A DNA stretch of 33,265 nt from SIG454 sp045646365 (GCA_045646365.1 JAZRKP010000085.1:1-33265), one strand, 5' to 3'; counted from the stretch's first letter, positions 1 through 6,618 are shown. Numbers and translations: made by a program. Notes: a model not told the origin generated them from the sequence alone.

Positions 1-1626
1 AAAAGAGAAACGGTATGGATAGCAAATTTATATCTAAGGTTATCCAAAGAAGATAAGCGTTCAGAAAATGCAGAAAGTATAAGTATAGAAACACAAAGAA
101 TGAAAACATCGAATTTCGCCAACAAAAATAACATTATAATCCGTAAGGAATATGTAGATGACGGTGAATCAGGCGTATTCTTTGAAAGGCCAGAGTTTCA
201 GGCTATGATGCGAGATGTGGAAGAAGGAAATGCCAACTGCATAATCGTAAAAGATTTATCAAGGCTTGGCAGAAATGATGTTCAGGCAAATCTATACTAC
301 GAGGACATTTTCATAGCAAGAGGCATTCGGTTTATTGCAATAGATGATGGCGTTGATACATACTTAAATGGTTATCAACAAATTGCAACCTTTAAGAATA
401 TGTATAATGCAATGTACCCAAGAGATATATCAGAAAAGACAAGGTCGGCATACAAAACTAAATCGGAATCAGGTTGGTTCCTTGGTGCCAAAGCTCCATA
501 CGGATACCAAAAGGACCCGAAGGACAAGCATCATCTTGTAATTGACGAAGAGGTTGCACATATCGTAAAACATATCTTTGACTTGGCGAAGCAAGGCTAT
601 GGGAAAAGGAAAATAACAAAAATTCTTCACGAAGAAAAAATTCCTACTCCTGCTGCCTATGCAAAAGCTCAGGGAATGAATCATTATTCTGCAATGACCG
701 CACACGATGACGAATGTTATTGGTGTGATGATACTGTGGGCGATATGCTTATAAACGAAGTTTACATAGGCAACATGGTAAACCACAGAAAAGAAAAACC
801 TTTCAAGTCAAAGAAGTTCAGGGATGTACCAAAGGATGAATGGATTGTGGTAGAAAACACCCATGAGCCGATAATTGATAAGCAGACCTTTGATGAAGTG
901 CAAAAGTTACTTGAAAGTCGATCAAGAGAAACTAAAACAGGCGAAACACAAATCTTTGCAAAGATAATAAAATGTATGGATTGTAAAAAAGCCTTGGTGT
1001 TCTCCAATGCAACCAAGTCTTATGTATGCAACACATATAACCTGAAGGGTAAGAAATATTGTCCATCCCATTACATAAGGTATGACGAGTTATATGGTGT
1101 AGTCCTTGCAGACATATATGCAAAGACCGTGTTATTAGAAACCGACAGAGATACCCTGTACAAAGCGGCACTTAAATGCAACGAGCAAAAGATTATGGCA
1201 GAAACCAAAGATAATCAGCGAAAGCTTGCGAAGGCAAATAAGCGAATTGATGAGCTTGAACTTCTGATTAAAAAGACCTATGAAAATTCAGTCTTAGGAA
1301 ATCTATCAAGTGAGAGAATGGCATCACTCCTTGCAGGATACGAAGAAGAACAGGCAGAATTAAAAGCCGAGGCATCAAGAATAGAAAGCGAGCTTAACGA
1401 ATACCACAAGTCAAAAGATAATGCCATAGACTTTGTAAATCTAATTGAAAAGTACATTGGAATTAAAGAACTCAACTACGAGATTCTCCATGAGCTTATT
1501 GATAGAATCGAAGTCGGTGAAAAATACGAATATCAGGGCGAAACTTATCAGGATATAAATATTTATTATAAGTTTGTTGGAACAGTAGATTTTAACAACG
1601 AACTGAATATAGAAAAAGCAGGTTAA
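1..1626 (+). CDS. Large serine recombinase of an integrated element (5' end outside window)
   Basis: This is a site-specific DNA recombinase of the large serine family, which excises and inserts integrative elements. The frame is open from base 1, and 541 codons are visible. The catalytic serine sits in YLRLSKED at about codon 15, just before the usual SISIETQ stretch, so only a few N-terminal residues lie outside the window. An internal ATG at position 100 would drop this serine and is not the start. DLSRLGRND (codons 85-93) is the conserved resolvase-domain motif. The recombinase domain follows (GYQKD, codons about 170-270). A zinc ribbon comes next, with CxxC and two later cysteines at about codons 325-355, then a coiled coil and a DUF4368-like C-terminus. 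The family is common on conjugative and mobilizable elements of Clostridia. The element body must lie to the left. No disabling mutation is visible. Confidence 0.93.
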   Translation, partial: KRETVWIANLYLRLSKEDKRSENAESISIETQRMKTSNFANKNNIIIRKEYVDDGESGVFFERPEFQAMMRDVEEGNANCIIVKDLSRLGRNDVQANLYYEDIFIARGIRFIAIDDGVDTYLNGYQQIATFKNMYNAMYPRDISEKTRSAYKTKSESGWFLGAKAPYGYQKDPKDKHHLVIDEEVAHIVKHIFDLAKQGYGKRKITKILHEEKIPTPAAYAKAQGMNHYSAMTAHDDECYWCDDTVGDMLINEVYIGNMVNHRKEKPFKSKKFRDVPKDEWIVVENTHEPIIDKQTFDEVQKLLESRSRETKTGETQIFAKIIKCMDCKKALVFSNATKSYVCNTYNLKGKKYCPSHYIRYDELYGVVLADIYAKTVLLETDRDTLYKAALKCNEQKIMAETKDNQRKLAKANKRIDELELLIKKTYENSVLGNLSSERMASLLAGYEEEQAELKAEASRIESELNEYHKSKDNAIDFVNLIEKYIGIKELNYEILHELIDRIEVGEKYEYQGETYQDINIYYKFVGTVDFNNELNIEKAG

Positions 1627-1652
1627 CAGGGGACTCCCTTAAAAAGAGTAAC

Positions 1653-1671
1653 AGTCCTGTTATCCGCACCA
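1653..1671 (+). tRNA. Possible tRNA 3' end remnant (T-stem 3' half, acceptor, CCA)
   Basis: The bases read like the 3' end of a tRNA: a T-stem 3' strand CCTGT (1656-1660), an acceptor strand TATCCGC (1661-1667), a discriminator A and an encoded CCA (1669-1671), followed directly by a strong terminator. The matching 5' T-stem strand and the rest of the tRNA are absent; the preceding bases do not pair. Such a fragment just after a recombinase gene is what is left when an element inserts into a tRNA gene. The acceptor would pair with GCGGATA, which with discriminator A could fit a leucine tRNA. This identification is inference, and chance similarity over 19 bases is possible. Confidence 0.35.
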
Positions 1672-1710
1672 AAAAAGAACGATTATTGTGATACAATAAT
1701 CGTTCTTTTT
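1672..1710 (+). terminator. Strong intrinsic terminator after the tRNA-like end
   Basis: A perfect 18-bp inverted repeat (1672-1689 with 1693-1710) with a 3-base loop, beginning in an A-run and ending in five Ts. It can end transcription from both sides. It follows the CCA of the tRNA-like remnant without a gap, as expected for a tRNA gene terminator, and also ends the recombinase transcript. Confidence 0.8.
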
Positions 1711-1744
1711 CATATAAAACTCTTTTAACAATGACATAAAACAT

Positions 1745-1791
1745 AAAAATCTCATCGATTTAAAACTTTAAGTTTTTTCGATGGGATTTTT
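1745..1791. terminator. Imperfect A/T-flanked hairpin, likely terminator
   Basis: AAAAATCTCATCGA (1745-1758) pairs with TCGATGGGATTTTT (1778-1791) with one G-T or mismatch position. The spacer between them (TTTAAAACTTTAAGTTTTT) can pair further with itself. It lies between the recombinase block and the restriction cassette and would shield the controller promoter from read-through. No protein is coded here. Confidence 0.5.
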
Positions 1792-1865
1792 ATTCTAATT
1801 GTGAATTTATTCAATAATTGTGAAAATATTGAAAACCCATAAAATTAGTTAACACAAATATGTAT

Positions 1866-1906
1866 ACTTATTGTATGTAGACTTATAGTATTCAATTAGC
1901 TAATAT
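1866..1906 (+). promoter_or_regulatory. Putative controller-protein operator (two C-boxes) overlapping the C gene promoter
   Basis: Two near-identical 11-mers, ACTTATTGTAT (1866-1876) and ACTTATAGTAT (1881-1891), lie 15 bp apart. The second reads GACTTATAGTAT with its upstream base, very close to the GACT-nnn-AGTC box bound by restriction-modification C proteins. A plausible -10 is TAATAT (1901-1906). With a 17-bp spacer the weak -35 TAGACT (1878-1883) falls inside the right box. This left-activate, right-overlap layout is the known C-protein autoregulatory arrangement. Binding itself is inferred. Confidence 0.6.
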
Positions 1907-1928
1907 ATAAACAAAGGAGTGAGATTAA

Positions 1929-2138
1929 ATGGATATTGTAAAAACATTTGGGAAAAATCTTAAAAAGTATCGTATTGCTTTGGGAATTTCACAAGAAGCT
2001 TTTGCTGAAAAGTGTGGAATGCACCGTACATACATTAGTGCTATTGAATGTTATCGTAGGAGTATTTCTTTAGAAAATATTCAGCGCATTGCAGACGCTC
2101 TTGGAATTGAAACCTATAAATTGTTTTTGGAGGAATAA
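1929..2138 (+). CDS. XRE-family HTH regulator, probable restriction-modification controller (C) protein
   Basis: A 69-residue protein that is essentially one lambda-repressor-like helix-turn-helix domain. The recognition region SQEAFAEKCGMHRTYISAIE lies at residues 21-40. Size and layout fit the C proteins of type II restriction-modification systems, which bind as dimers to C-boxes and first activate, then repress, their own gene and the endonuclease gene. The start ATG has AAAGGAGTG nine bases upstream. The endonuclease gene begins three bases after the stop, and its ribosome site GGAGGA lies within the last codons of this gene, so the two should be translated together. C-box-like repeats sit in the promoter. 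A generic XRE regulator unrelated to the cassette is the alternative, but the context argues against it. Confidence 0.85.
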   Translation: MDIVKTFGKNLKKYRIALGISQEAFAEKCGMHRTYISAIECYRRSISLENIQRIADALGIETYKLFLEE

Positions 2139-2140
2139 GT

Positions 2141-2980
2141 ATGGAACACAGAGATAGATCTACCGGTTGGCAACATGCAAAATTATCAGGACACAAAAAC
2201 GAAGATTTAGTTAAAGACTTATTGGATTCTAACAAAGAATTTCAACAACACTTTTTAAACAGAATTGACCGTCCTCATGCTACTATAAAAGAAACAAGTA
2301 TCGGCGGATTACATGAAACAAATGTACCTAGTGTAAATGGAAGAAAAACTAAATCTAAAACTGATTTAAAAGTTTATCTCGATACCAACGAGGTTGTAAA
2401 TGTATCCATAAAGAAAAGTCTTGGCGGTCAAGTTTATTTTGTAAAAGCAGGTTTGTTTATTGATGCTTTTGAAAAACAATTTGATGTTAAAATCCCTTTA
2501 GATGTACAAAGAGCCATCAACTTGTTTTGGGCGGCGGCAGATGATGCTGTTGAAATCATTGATGAGTTTGGCGATAGAAGTAATAGTAAAAACTTCAATT
2601 TGCAGATGAGACATAAAAGTTTGAATGCGACAACGCTCAAAGCATATGACGAACATCTCTACAATATATTATTAGATTGGTTTTCTGGCAATGCTTACGA
2701 ACTAGCAAAACTTTCTTTTTCGATGGGAGCTGTACGAGATAGCGATGAATGGTCTCACTTCGTATGGTACATAAATCTTCTCGGCGAAAATGACACCGAT
2801 GATATTTTCTTCATTGAAGATATTTGTAATGCCGTTCAAGAAATCGCAAGGGAAGAAACATATTACGGTACTTCGTTCGGAGGGACAACCATTCAGTTGC
2901 CATTTGGTTTTGTACAATGGCATCAAGGTCAGTTGCAATTCCATCACAATTATGACAAAATAAAAAATATACTCAAATAA
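2141..2980 (+). CDS. Probable type II restriction endonuclease (PD-(D/E)XK-like)
   Basis: A 279-residue protein placed directly behind the controller gene and converging on two cytosine methyltransferases, which makes it the cassette's endonuclease by context. A candidate PD-(D/E)XK core is visible: TDLKVYL (residues 74-80), then VSIKK (88-92), with D75 and K91 or K92 as possible metal-site residues, the SIK element standing in for the usual (D/E)XK. The C-terminal part, with PFGFVQWHQGQLQFHH near residues 254-269, is rich in aromatic and histidine residues and may belong to the DNA-reading domain. No signal peptide or membrane segment is seen. I do not recognise the exact family or recognition sequence. 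The start is fixed by GGAGGA overlapping the previous stop. Expression should depend on the C protein, delaying cleavage until methylation is established. Confidence 0.75.
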   Translation: MEHRDRSTGWQHAKLSGHKNEDLVKDLLDSNKEFQQHFLNRIDRPHATIKETSIGGLHETNVPSVNGRKTKSKTDLKVYLDTNEVVNVSIKKSLGGQVYFVKAGLFIDAFEKQFDVKIPLDVQRAINLFWAAADDAVEIIDEFGDRSNSKNFNLQMRHKSLNATTLKAYDEHLYNILLDWFSGNAYELAKLSFSMGAVRDSDEWSHFVWYINLLGENDTDDIFFIEDICNAVQEIAREETYYGTSFGGTTIQLPFGFVQWHQGQLQFHHNYDKIKNILK

Positions 2981-3008
2981 GATTGGAGAATACTTAGATG
3001 TATTGTTT

Positions 3009-3054
3009 TAAGAGAAAAAGAAGCCGCTTTAATTAGCGGCTTCTTTTTCTCTTA
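3009..3054. terminator. Bidirectional terminator inside the end of the methyltransferase gene
   Basis: A perfect 20-bp stem (3009-3028 with 3035-3054) with a 6-base loop TTAATT, AG-rich on one side and CT-rich on the other. It stops both convergent transcripts. The methyltransferase's last codons (REKEAAN) and its TAA stop at 3029-3031 are built from the hairpin itself. Confidence 0.85.
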
Positions 3055-4117
3055 ATGCTTCTAACATTTGTTTAGCTATTACCATTGAAAGCAGCGGTGG
3101 CACTGCATTTCCGATTTCTAATCTTTTCATTCCATCAGAACCATAAAATTTATAATCGTCAGGGAAACTTTGCAATCTCGCTCCTTCACGGATTGACATA
3201 GCCCTTGAATCTCGCGGGTGAATACAACGCGATGATGACGGACAAGCAAAATTTCTTGTTATTGTTGTTGATGGTTTTTCCCACCATAGTTTCGCATAGG
3301 TATTTCCATATCCGCTTTTAGGACGAATTTCTTCAGGCAAATCGTCTTTGGATTGTCCATCTTTTAAAGCTTCCATAATTCGTACTAGATGTTCTCCGTT
3401 TTTAGGTGCTGTATGCTCCTCCAGAACATCTGTTGAACTTTTTCTGATAAACGAAAGGAATTCATTTGTAATACCACTAGAGTATATGGTTTTTGTTTCT
3501 CCACTTTTCAAAACAGGCAAGTCCCCGATTGCTTCTTTCAAAGTCACATACGGTTTTAGCCCTTCTCCGTGAGTAGGTTCGGGATAAACAAAATTGTTCT
3601 CTCCTTTAAACCCAACAAGAATTACTCTTTCTCTGTGTTGAGGTACGCCAAAGTTTACAGCATCTAGCACGCGATACTTTAAATTGTATCCTAAATCTTC
3701 AAACTCTGCTTGGACTTGTTTGAAAAGATTTCCCTTATCCATACTCAAAATGCCTACAACATTTTCAAAGACGAAAGCTTTGGGTTGTAAGATTTTAAGA
3801 ACTCTTTTGTATTGCATAAACAAATTGGCTCTGTCGTCTAATTGCCTTTTGCCAAGGGTTGAATAAGACTGACAAGGCGGACCTCCAACAACTATATCAA
3901 TCTTTTTACCGCCTAATGCTTTTTCTAAAATCTCTTCAGTTAAACTGTTGATATCACAATTTAACATATTTACATCAGGATGATTAAGTTTGTATGCAAT
4001 AGAAATATCCTTTTCAATTTCGTTTGCTGCAATTATGTTGAATTGTGAAAGTTTAGAAAAACCATAACTCAATCCGCCAACCCCGGCAAACAAATCAATT
4101 ATGTTATATTTTTTCAT
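3029..4117 (-). CDS. DNA (cytosine-5-)-methyltransferase 1 of the restriction-modification cassette
   Basis: This enzyme transfers a methyl group from S-adenosylmethionine to carbon 5 of cytosine and protects host DNA from the cassette's endonuclease. At 362 residues it has the full motif set: motif I DLFAGVGGLSYGFS (8-21), catalytic GGPPCQSYS with Cys82, ENV (118-120), QHRERV (160-165) and the closing EIGNAVPP near residue 337. The variable region of about 185-300, holding GYGNTYAKLWW, is the target-recognition part. The gene sits ten bases behind methyltransferase 2 with its own AAGGAG site and should share the - strand promoter at 5335-5363. Its 3' end forms the bidirectional terminator shared with the endonuclease gene. 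Sequence divergence from methyltransferase 2 is large, so this is not a recent duplicate. Confidence 0.96.
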   Translation of the reverse strand: MKKYNIIDLFAGVGGLSYGFSKLSQFNIIAANEIEKDISIAYKLNHPDVNMLNCDINSLTEEILEKALGGKKIDIVVGGPPCQSYSTLGKRQLDDRANLFMQYKRVLKILQPKAFVFENVVGILSMDKGNLFKQVQAEFEDLGYNLKYRVLDAVNFGVPQHRERVILVGFKGENNFVYPEPTHGEGLKPYVTLKEAIGDLPVLKSGETKTIYSSGITNEFLSFIRKSSTDVLEEHTAPKNGEHLVRIMEALKDGQSKDDLPEEIRPKSGYGNTYAKLWWEKPSTTITRNFACPSSSRCIHPRDSRAMSIREGARLQSFPDDYKFYGSDGMKRLEIGNAVPPLLSMVIAKQMLEALREKEAAN

Positions 4118-4127
4118 CTTGTTCTCC

Positions 4128-5072
4128 TTACAATAATGCTTTTACAATATTTTGTACTATTCTGTCAACAACAGGAACACATACCGAGTTGCCTATCTGT
4201 TTGTATACTTGCTTTTCATTTTCTTTAGGAAGAATGTAATTTTCAGGAAACCCCTGAAGCCTTGCACACTCACGAGGAGTCATAAGTCTGACAGAATAAT
4301 CATCATAGAAGAAAGGAATTCTTTCAAAACGACTTCCCATTGCAGCCAAAAGAGTGGGACATATTCCTTCCATTCCTCTAGAAAGTCCCCAATCGGTAAA
4401 ACGATATACTCTTTTTCTATCATTCATATACTCCATCATCCTATCCCACATGCGATGTCCATCCATATAGTACTTCTCATCTTGTTTTTCTTTTTCAAAC
4501 AAATCGAAAGCTGACTGGGTAAGAGGAATCATATCAGGAAACTTAAATTTGTTAAGGTATTTTTTATATTTGAATGCAACTATGTATATTCTGTTTCTCT
4601 GCTGAGGTATATTCCCATACTCCTTTGCATTCATGATTCTGTAGACAGAATAATATCCTAAATCTTCAAGAGTCTTTAGTATAACCTCAAAGGTTTTTCC
4701 GCCGTCGTGTTTTACAAGATTAGCGACATTTTCAAGAAATACCACTTTAGGTTTGACTGCATTAATTACTCTTGCCGTTTCAAAAAACAAATTTCCTCTC
4801 GGATCGTTAAACCCCTCTAATAATCCAACTGAAGAAAAAGCCTGACAGGGAAATCCTGCGGTTAAAACATCAAATTGGGGAATATCTTTTGTGTCAATTT
4901 TTTGAATATCGCCTTCAACTAAATATTCATCGCCAAAGTTTAAACGATATGTTTTACAGGCATATTTATCAATTTCATTTGCCCAAAGCATTTTACAGCC
5001 ATTTCGTTTAAATGCCAAACAAATCCCACCTATGCCGGCAAACATACTACCTACTGTGATTTGAGACTCCAT
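4128..5072 (-). CDS. DNA (cytosine-5-)-methyltransferase 2 of the restriction-modification cassette
   Basis: A second complete C5-cytosine methyltransferase, 314 residues. Motif I SMFAGIGGICLAFKR is at residues 9-23, catalytic AGFPCQAFS with Cys76, LENVANLV around 113-120, QQRNRIYIV around 157-165, and QIGNSVCVPV near 290. The chosen start is the ATG at 5072, because GGAGGA lies five bases upstream. An in-frame ATG at 5084 overlaps that ribosome site and is less likely. The coding region overlaps the end of the small upstream gene by 26 bases, implying coupled translation. Two C5 methyltransferases for one endonuclease is the usual answer to an asymmetric target, where each strand needs its own enzyme; here that is inference. 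The enzyme could alternatively be an orphan, but the shared operon makes this less likely. Confidence 0.95.
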   Translation of the reverse strand: MESQITVGSMFAGIGGICLAFKRNGCKMLWANEIDKYACKTYRLNFGDEYLVEGDIQKIDTKDIPQFDVLTAGFPCQAFSSVGLLEGFNDPRGNLFFETARVINAVKPKVVFLENVANLVKHDGGKTFEVILKTLEDLGYYSVYRIMNAKEYGNIPQQRNRIYIVAFKYKKYLNKFKFPDMIPLTQSAFDLFEKEKQDEKYYMDGHRMWDRMMEYMNDRKRVYRFTDWGLSRGMEGICPTLLAAMGSRFERIPFFYDDYSVRLMTPRECARLQGFPENYILPKENEKQVYKQIGNSVCVPVVDRIVQNIVKALL

Positions 5073-5307
5073 TCTTTCCTCCATATTCTACCCAAAGAGT
5101 ACACGCTCTTCGTAGTTGTGATTTTATAAACATTGATTTTTCTAGAAACTCTTTGTTAAGATTCAAAATTTCAATTGTGGAAATATCTATTTTGCTAACA
5201 TCCAACATATTACATATGCGTTTGCACCTTGAAACAACATCTTTAGCAGCGCGTTGACTCAGTTTTTTTTCATCCAAAAGCCATTCAAGAAAAACATCGT
5301 AATTCAT
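5047..5307 (-). CDS. Small helical protein of unknown function, first gene of the methyltransferase operon
   Basis: 86 residues, start ATG at 5307 with TTGGAGGTACAT just upstream. The frame is open further upstream, but that part spans the promoter and is not coding. The protein is basic and predicted mostly helical; the stretch FLEWLLDEKKLSQRAAKDVV (residues 6-25) loosely recalls the SAM-like N-terminal domain of tyrosine recombinases, a DNA-contacting fold, but no catalytic residues are present. It is the first gene after the - strand promoter and overlaps the methyltransferase 2 gene by 26 bases, so it belongs to the restriction-modification operon. It could be a regulator or partner of the methyltransferase or endonuclease. 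I do not recognise it and its function is open. Confidence 0.7.
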   Translation of the reverse strand: MNYDVFLEWLLDEKKLSQRAAKDVVSRCKRICNMLDVSKIDISTIEILNLNKEFLEKSMFIKSQLRRACTLWVEYGGKNGVSNHSR

Positions 5308-5334
5308 ATGTACCTCCAAGAATTTTATAATTAA

Positions 5335-5363
5335 ATTATAACAAAAAATTACGTCAACGTCAA
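5335..5363 (-). promoter_or_regulatory. Strong sigma-A promoter of the methyltransferase operon
   Basis: On the - strand TTGACG (5363-5358) and a perfect TATAAT (5340-5335) are separated by exactly 17 bp, with the start codon of the first gene 28 bp further on. The -35 hexamer is doubled in tandem as TTGACGTTGACG (5363-5352). No C-box-like repeat is seen here, so the methylases should be expressed without the controller. Confidence 0.75.
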
Positions 5364-5394
5364 TATAAATGCTTAAAATAGGGATGTTTTTTGG

Positions 5395-5440
5395 AGTGAT
5401 GGTCACCCATTCGAAAATGAAGGTCAGTAAAGAACCAATC
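5395..5440. mobile_element. Possible remnant of an IS21-like insertion sequence end
   Basis: Two short similar units, TGATGGTCACCCATTCGAAA (5398-5417) and then ATGAAGGTCAG, resemble the repeated transposase-binding units (GGTCAnnnATTC type) at the ends of IS21-family elements. No istA or istB gene or second end is visible. It sits at the right edge of the restriction cassette. This rests on recalled pattern likeness and is weak. Confidence 0.25.
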
Positions 5441-5488
5441 ATACAGTAGAACAATTTGTATCAAAATATGCATTCTTACACAATATTG

Positions 5489-5520
5489 GTGTTCGTAATG
5501 TATGTTACGGACACTTTTTA
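5489..5520 (+). terminator. Hairpin with T-run in the gene-free gap
   Basis: GTGTTCGTAA (5489-5498) pairs with TTACGGACAC (5505-5514), one G-T pair, 6-base loop, followed by TTTTTATTTT. It has intrinsic terminator form on the + strand, although no + strand gene lies directly before it. The gap 5308-5599 otherwise holds only the operon promoter, the IS-like remnant and the amidase terminator. Confidence 0.5.
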
Positions 5521-5549
5521 TTTTGACACATTATGAATACTCGCATCAC

Positions 5550-5583
5550 AAAAGAGCAAGCCGAACGAAATGCTTGCTCTTTT
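5550..5583 (-). terminator. Terminator of the amidase gene group
   Basis: AAAAGAGCAAGC (5550-5561) pairs perfectly with GCTTGCTCTTTT (5572-5583) around a 10-base loop. It lies 17 bases past the amidase stop codon on the - strand and can act in both directions. Confidence 0.75.
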
Positions 5584-5599
5584 ATATATCCTTTTTAAT

Positions 5600-6160
5600 T
5601 TAAATAGAAGGACCAATTTCGGAAATTATTCCAACCGCAATGGCTTCAGCAACAGCTCTTTGCCATGCAGGGCTATTCAGGTTCAAAGCTTCCGTTGAAT
5701 TGGTCAGATAACCAAGCTCTACCAACACTGCCGGCATCCTCGTTCTTCTTAATACCGCAAAATTTGCCGTCATAACCCCTCGGTTTACTGAGCCGAGCCG
5801 GTCCGATATGGATTGAAGAATTGACTCCCCCAACCTTTCCGCCTCCCCACCAAGCCTGAAAACATAAGCTTCCGCTCCTTGTGCTGACGGATTGGTTGAG
5901 CTATTGGTATGGATACTTATAAAATAGTCTGCACCCCAATTATTCGCCATTGCTGCACGATTTCTTAAATCCGCATTCTTATCAGCAAGGACATTTTCCG
6001 TCGGTGTTGTTCTGTATTCCATCACATCATATCCTGCGTCTCTCAAATCTTGCGCAAGATACCTTGCAACATTCAGGTTTACATATTCTTCCGTAACTCC
6101 ATTCCCCACAGCTCCAGGGTCAGGACCGCCGTGTCCTGCATCTATAAAGATTTTTGTCAT
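5600..6160 (-). CDS. N-acetylmuramoyl-L-alanine amidase (Amidase_3 / CwlD-AmiC type)
   Basis: This zinc enzyme cuts the bond between N-acetylmuramic acid and L-alanine in peptidoglycan. The 186 residues are a bare catalytic domain. Zinc ligands are His10 in DAGHGG, a glutamate at 24-25 in VTEEY and His84 in SIHTNS, with the catalytic glutamate at 148 in VLVELGYLTN. There is no signal peptide, lipobox, SH3 or binding module, so the protein either stays in the cytoplasm, is released by lysis or leaves by another route. A downstream ATG giving a secreted form does not exist. The next gene upstream on the same strand codes for a small anchored protein. Spacing (about 60 bases) allows a shared transcript, which ends at 5550-5583. 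Sporulation or germination and prophage lysis are both possible settings; nothing here decides. Confidence 0.93.
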   Translation of the reverse strand: MTKIFIDAGHGGPDPGAVGNGVTEEYVNLNVARYLAQDLRDAGYDVMEYRTTPTENVLADKNADLRNRAAMANNWGADYFISIHTNSSTNPSAQGAEAYVFRLGGEAERLGESILQSISDRLGSVNRGVMTANFAVLRRTRMPAVLVELGYLTNSTEALNLNSPAWQRAVAEAIAVGIISEIGPSI

Positions 6161-6223
6161 TTAAAACCAGCCTTTCCTCACATATTCTTATATTATAATA
6201 TGAAGAAAAGCCGAATTTTGTTA

Positions 6224-6529
6224 CTAACCCGCAAGAAACCGCACAAGAAAAACCAGTGACAAAAGGACTGCGCTTACCACAACAGTTAAAAGTCCAGCAC
6301 TGAATCTTTGTCTTTTCGCTCTTTTTGAGTTAATAGGGGGTGGTGGCGACGAAAGTGTTTTTCCGCCCACTTTTTTCACATATTCGTCGATAATATCCTG
6401 AGCTTCCTTTATTATACCACTGTCAGGCTTACCAAGGCTTCCGCCTCTTAAAATAAATATTGCCTGTTCAATTCTATCTGATTTTATATTGTTTATTATA
6501 ACAACACGCCGTGAGCTTTTCGCCGTCAT
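6224..6529 (-). CDS. Small protein with C-terminal membrane anchor, unknown function
   Basis: A 101-residue protein starting at the ATG at 6529, chosen because AAAAGGAGTG precedes it; an in-frame ATG 33 bases upstream has no such site. The N-terminal half (residues about 8-66) looks like a small soluble cytoplasmic domain beginning RRVVIINNIKSDRIEQAI. A proline-rich linker LSSPPPPINSKRAKRQR follows, and the last about 25 residues form one hydrophobic span (LLTVVVSAVLLSLVFLVRFL) that leaves almost nothing outside. This is tail-anchored layout with a positively charged inner flank. It lies just upstream of the amidase gene on the same strand. I do not recognise the family. Linkage to cell-wall or spore functions is only suggested by the neighbour. 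Confidence 0.7.
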   Translation of the reverse strand: MTAKSSRRVVIINNIKSDRIEQAIFILRGGSLGKPDSGIIKEAQDIIDEYVKKVGGKTLSSPPPPINSKRAKRQRFSAGLLTVVVSAVLLSLVFLVRFLAG

Positions 6530-6580
6530 ATAATTCACTCCTTTTAATGAGATTTTATCCACAATTTCTAAATTTATACA

Positions 6581-6618
6581 AAAGAAAAAAGCCGCATAAG
6601 CGACCTTCTTCTCTTGTT
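6581..6618 (-). terminator. Weak terminator-like hairpin
   Basis: On the - strand AAGGTCGC, loop TTAT, GCGGCTT with a bulge, followed by six Ts. It would end the transcript of the membrane protein gene whose stop is at 6660, ahead of the small anchored-protein gene. Confidence 0.45.

Noticed and set aside
1644..1671. Complete tRNA gene ending at the CCA
   Set aside because: The 5' T-stem strand does not pair and no anticodon, D-arm or 5' acceptor strand lies upstream; only a 3' fragment can be argued.
5436..5541. Short + strand frame in the gap before the amidase terminator, possible gene remnant
   Set aside because: About 30 codons, no start or ribosome site, crosses a terminator hairpin, and no family is recognised.
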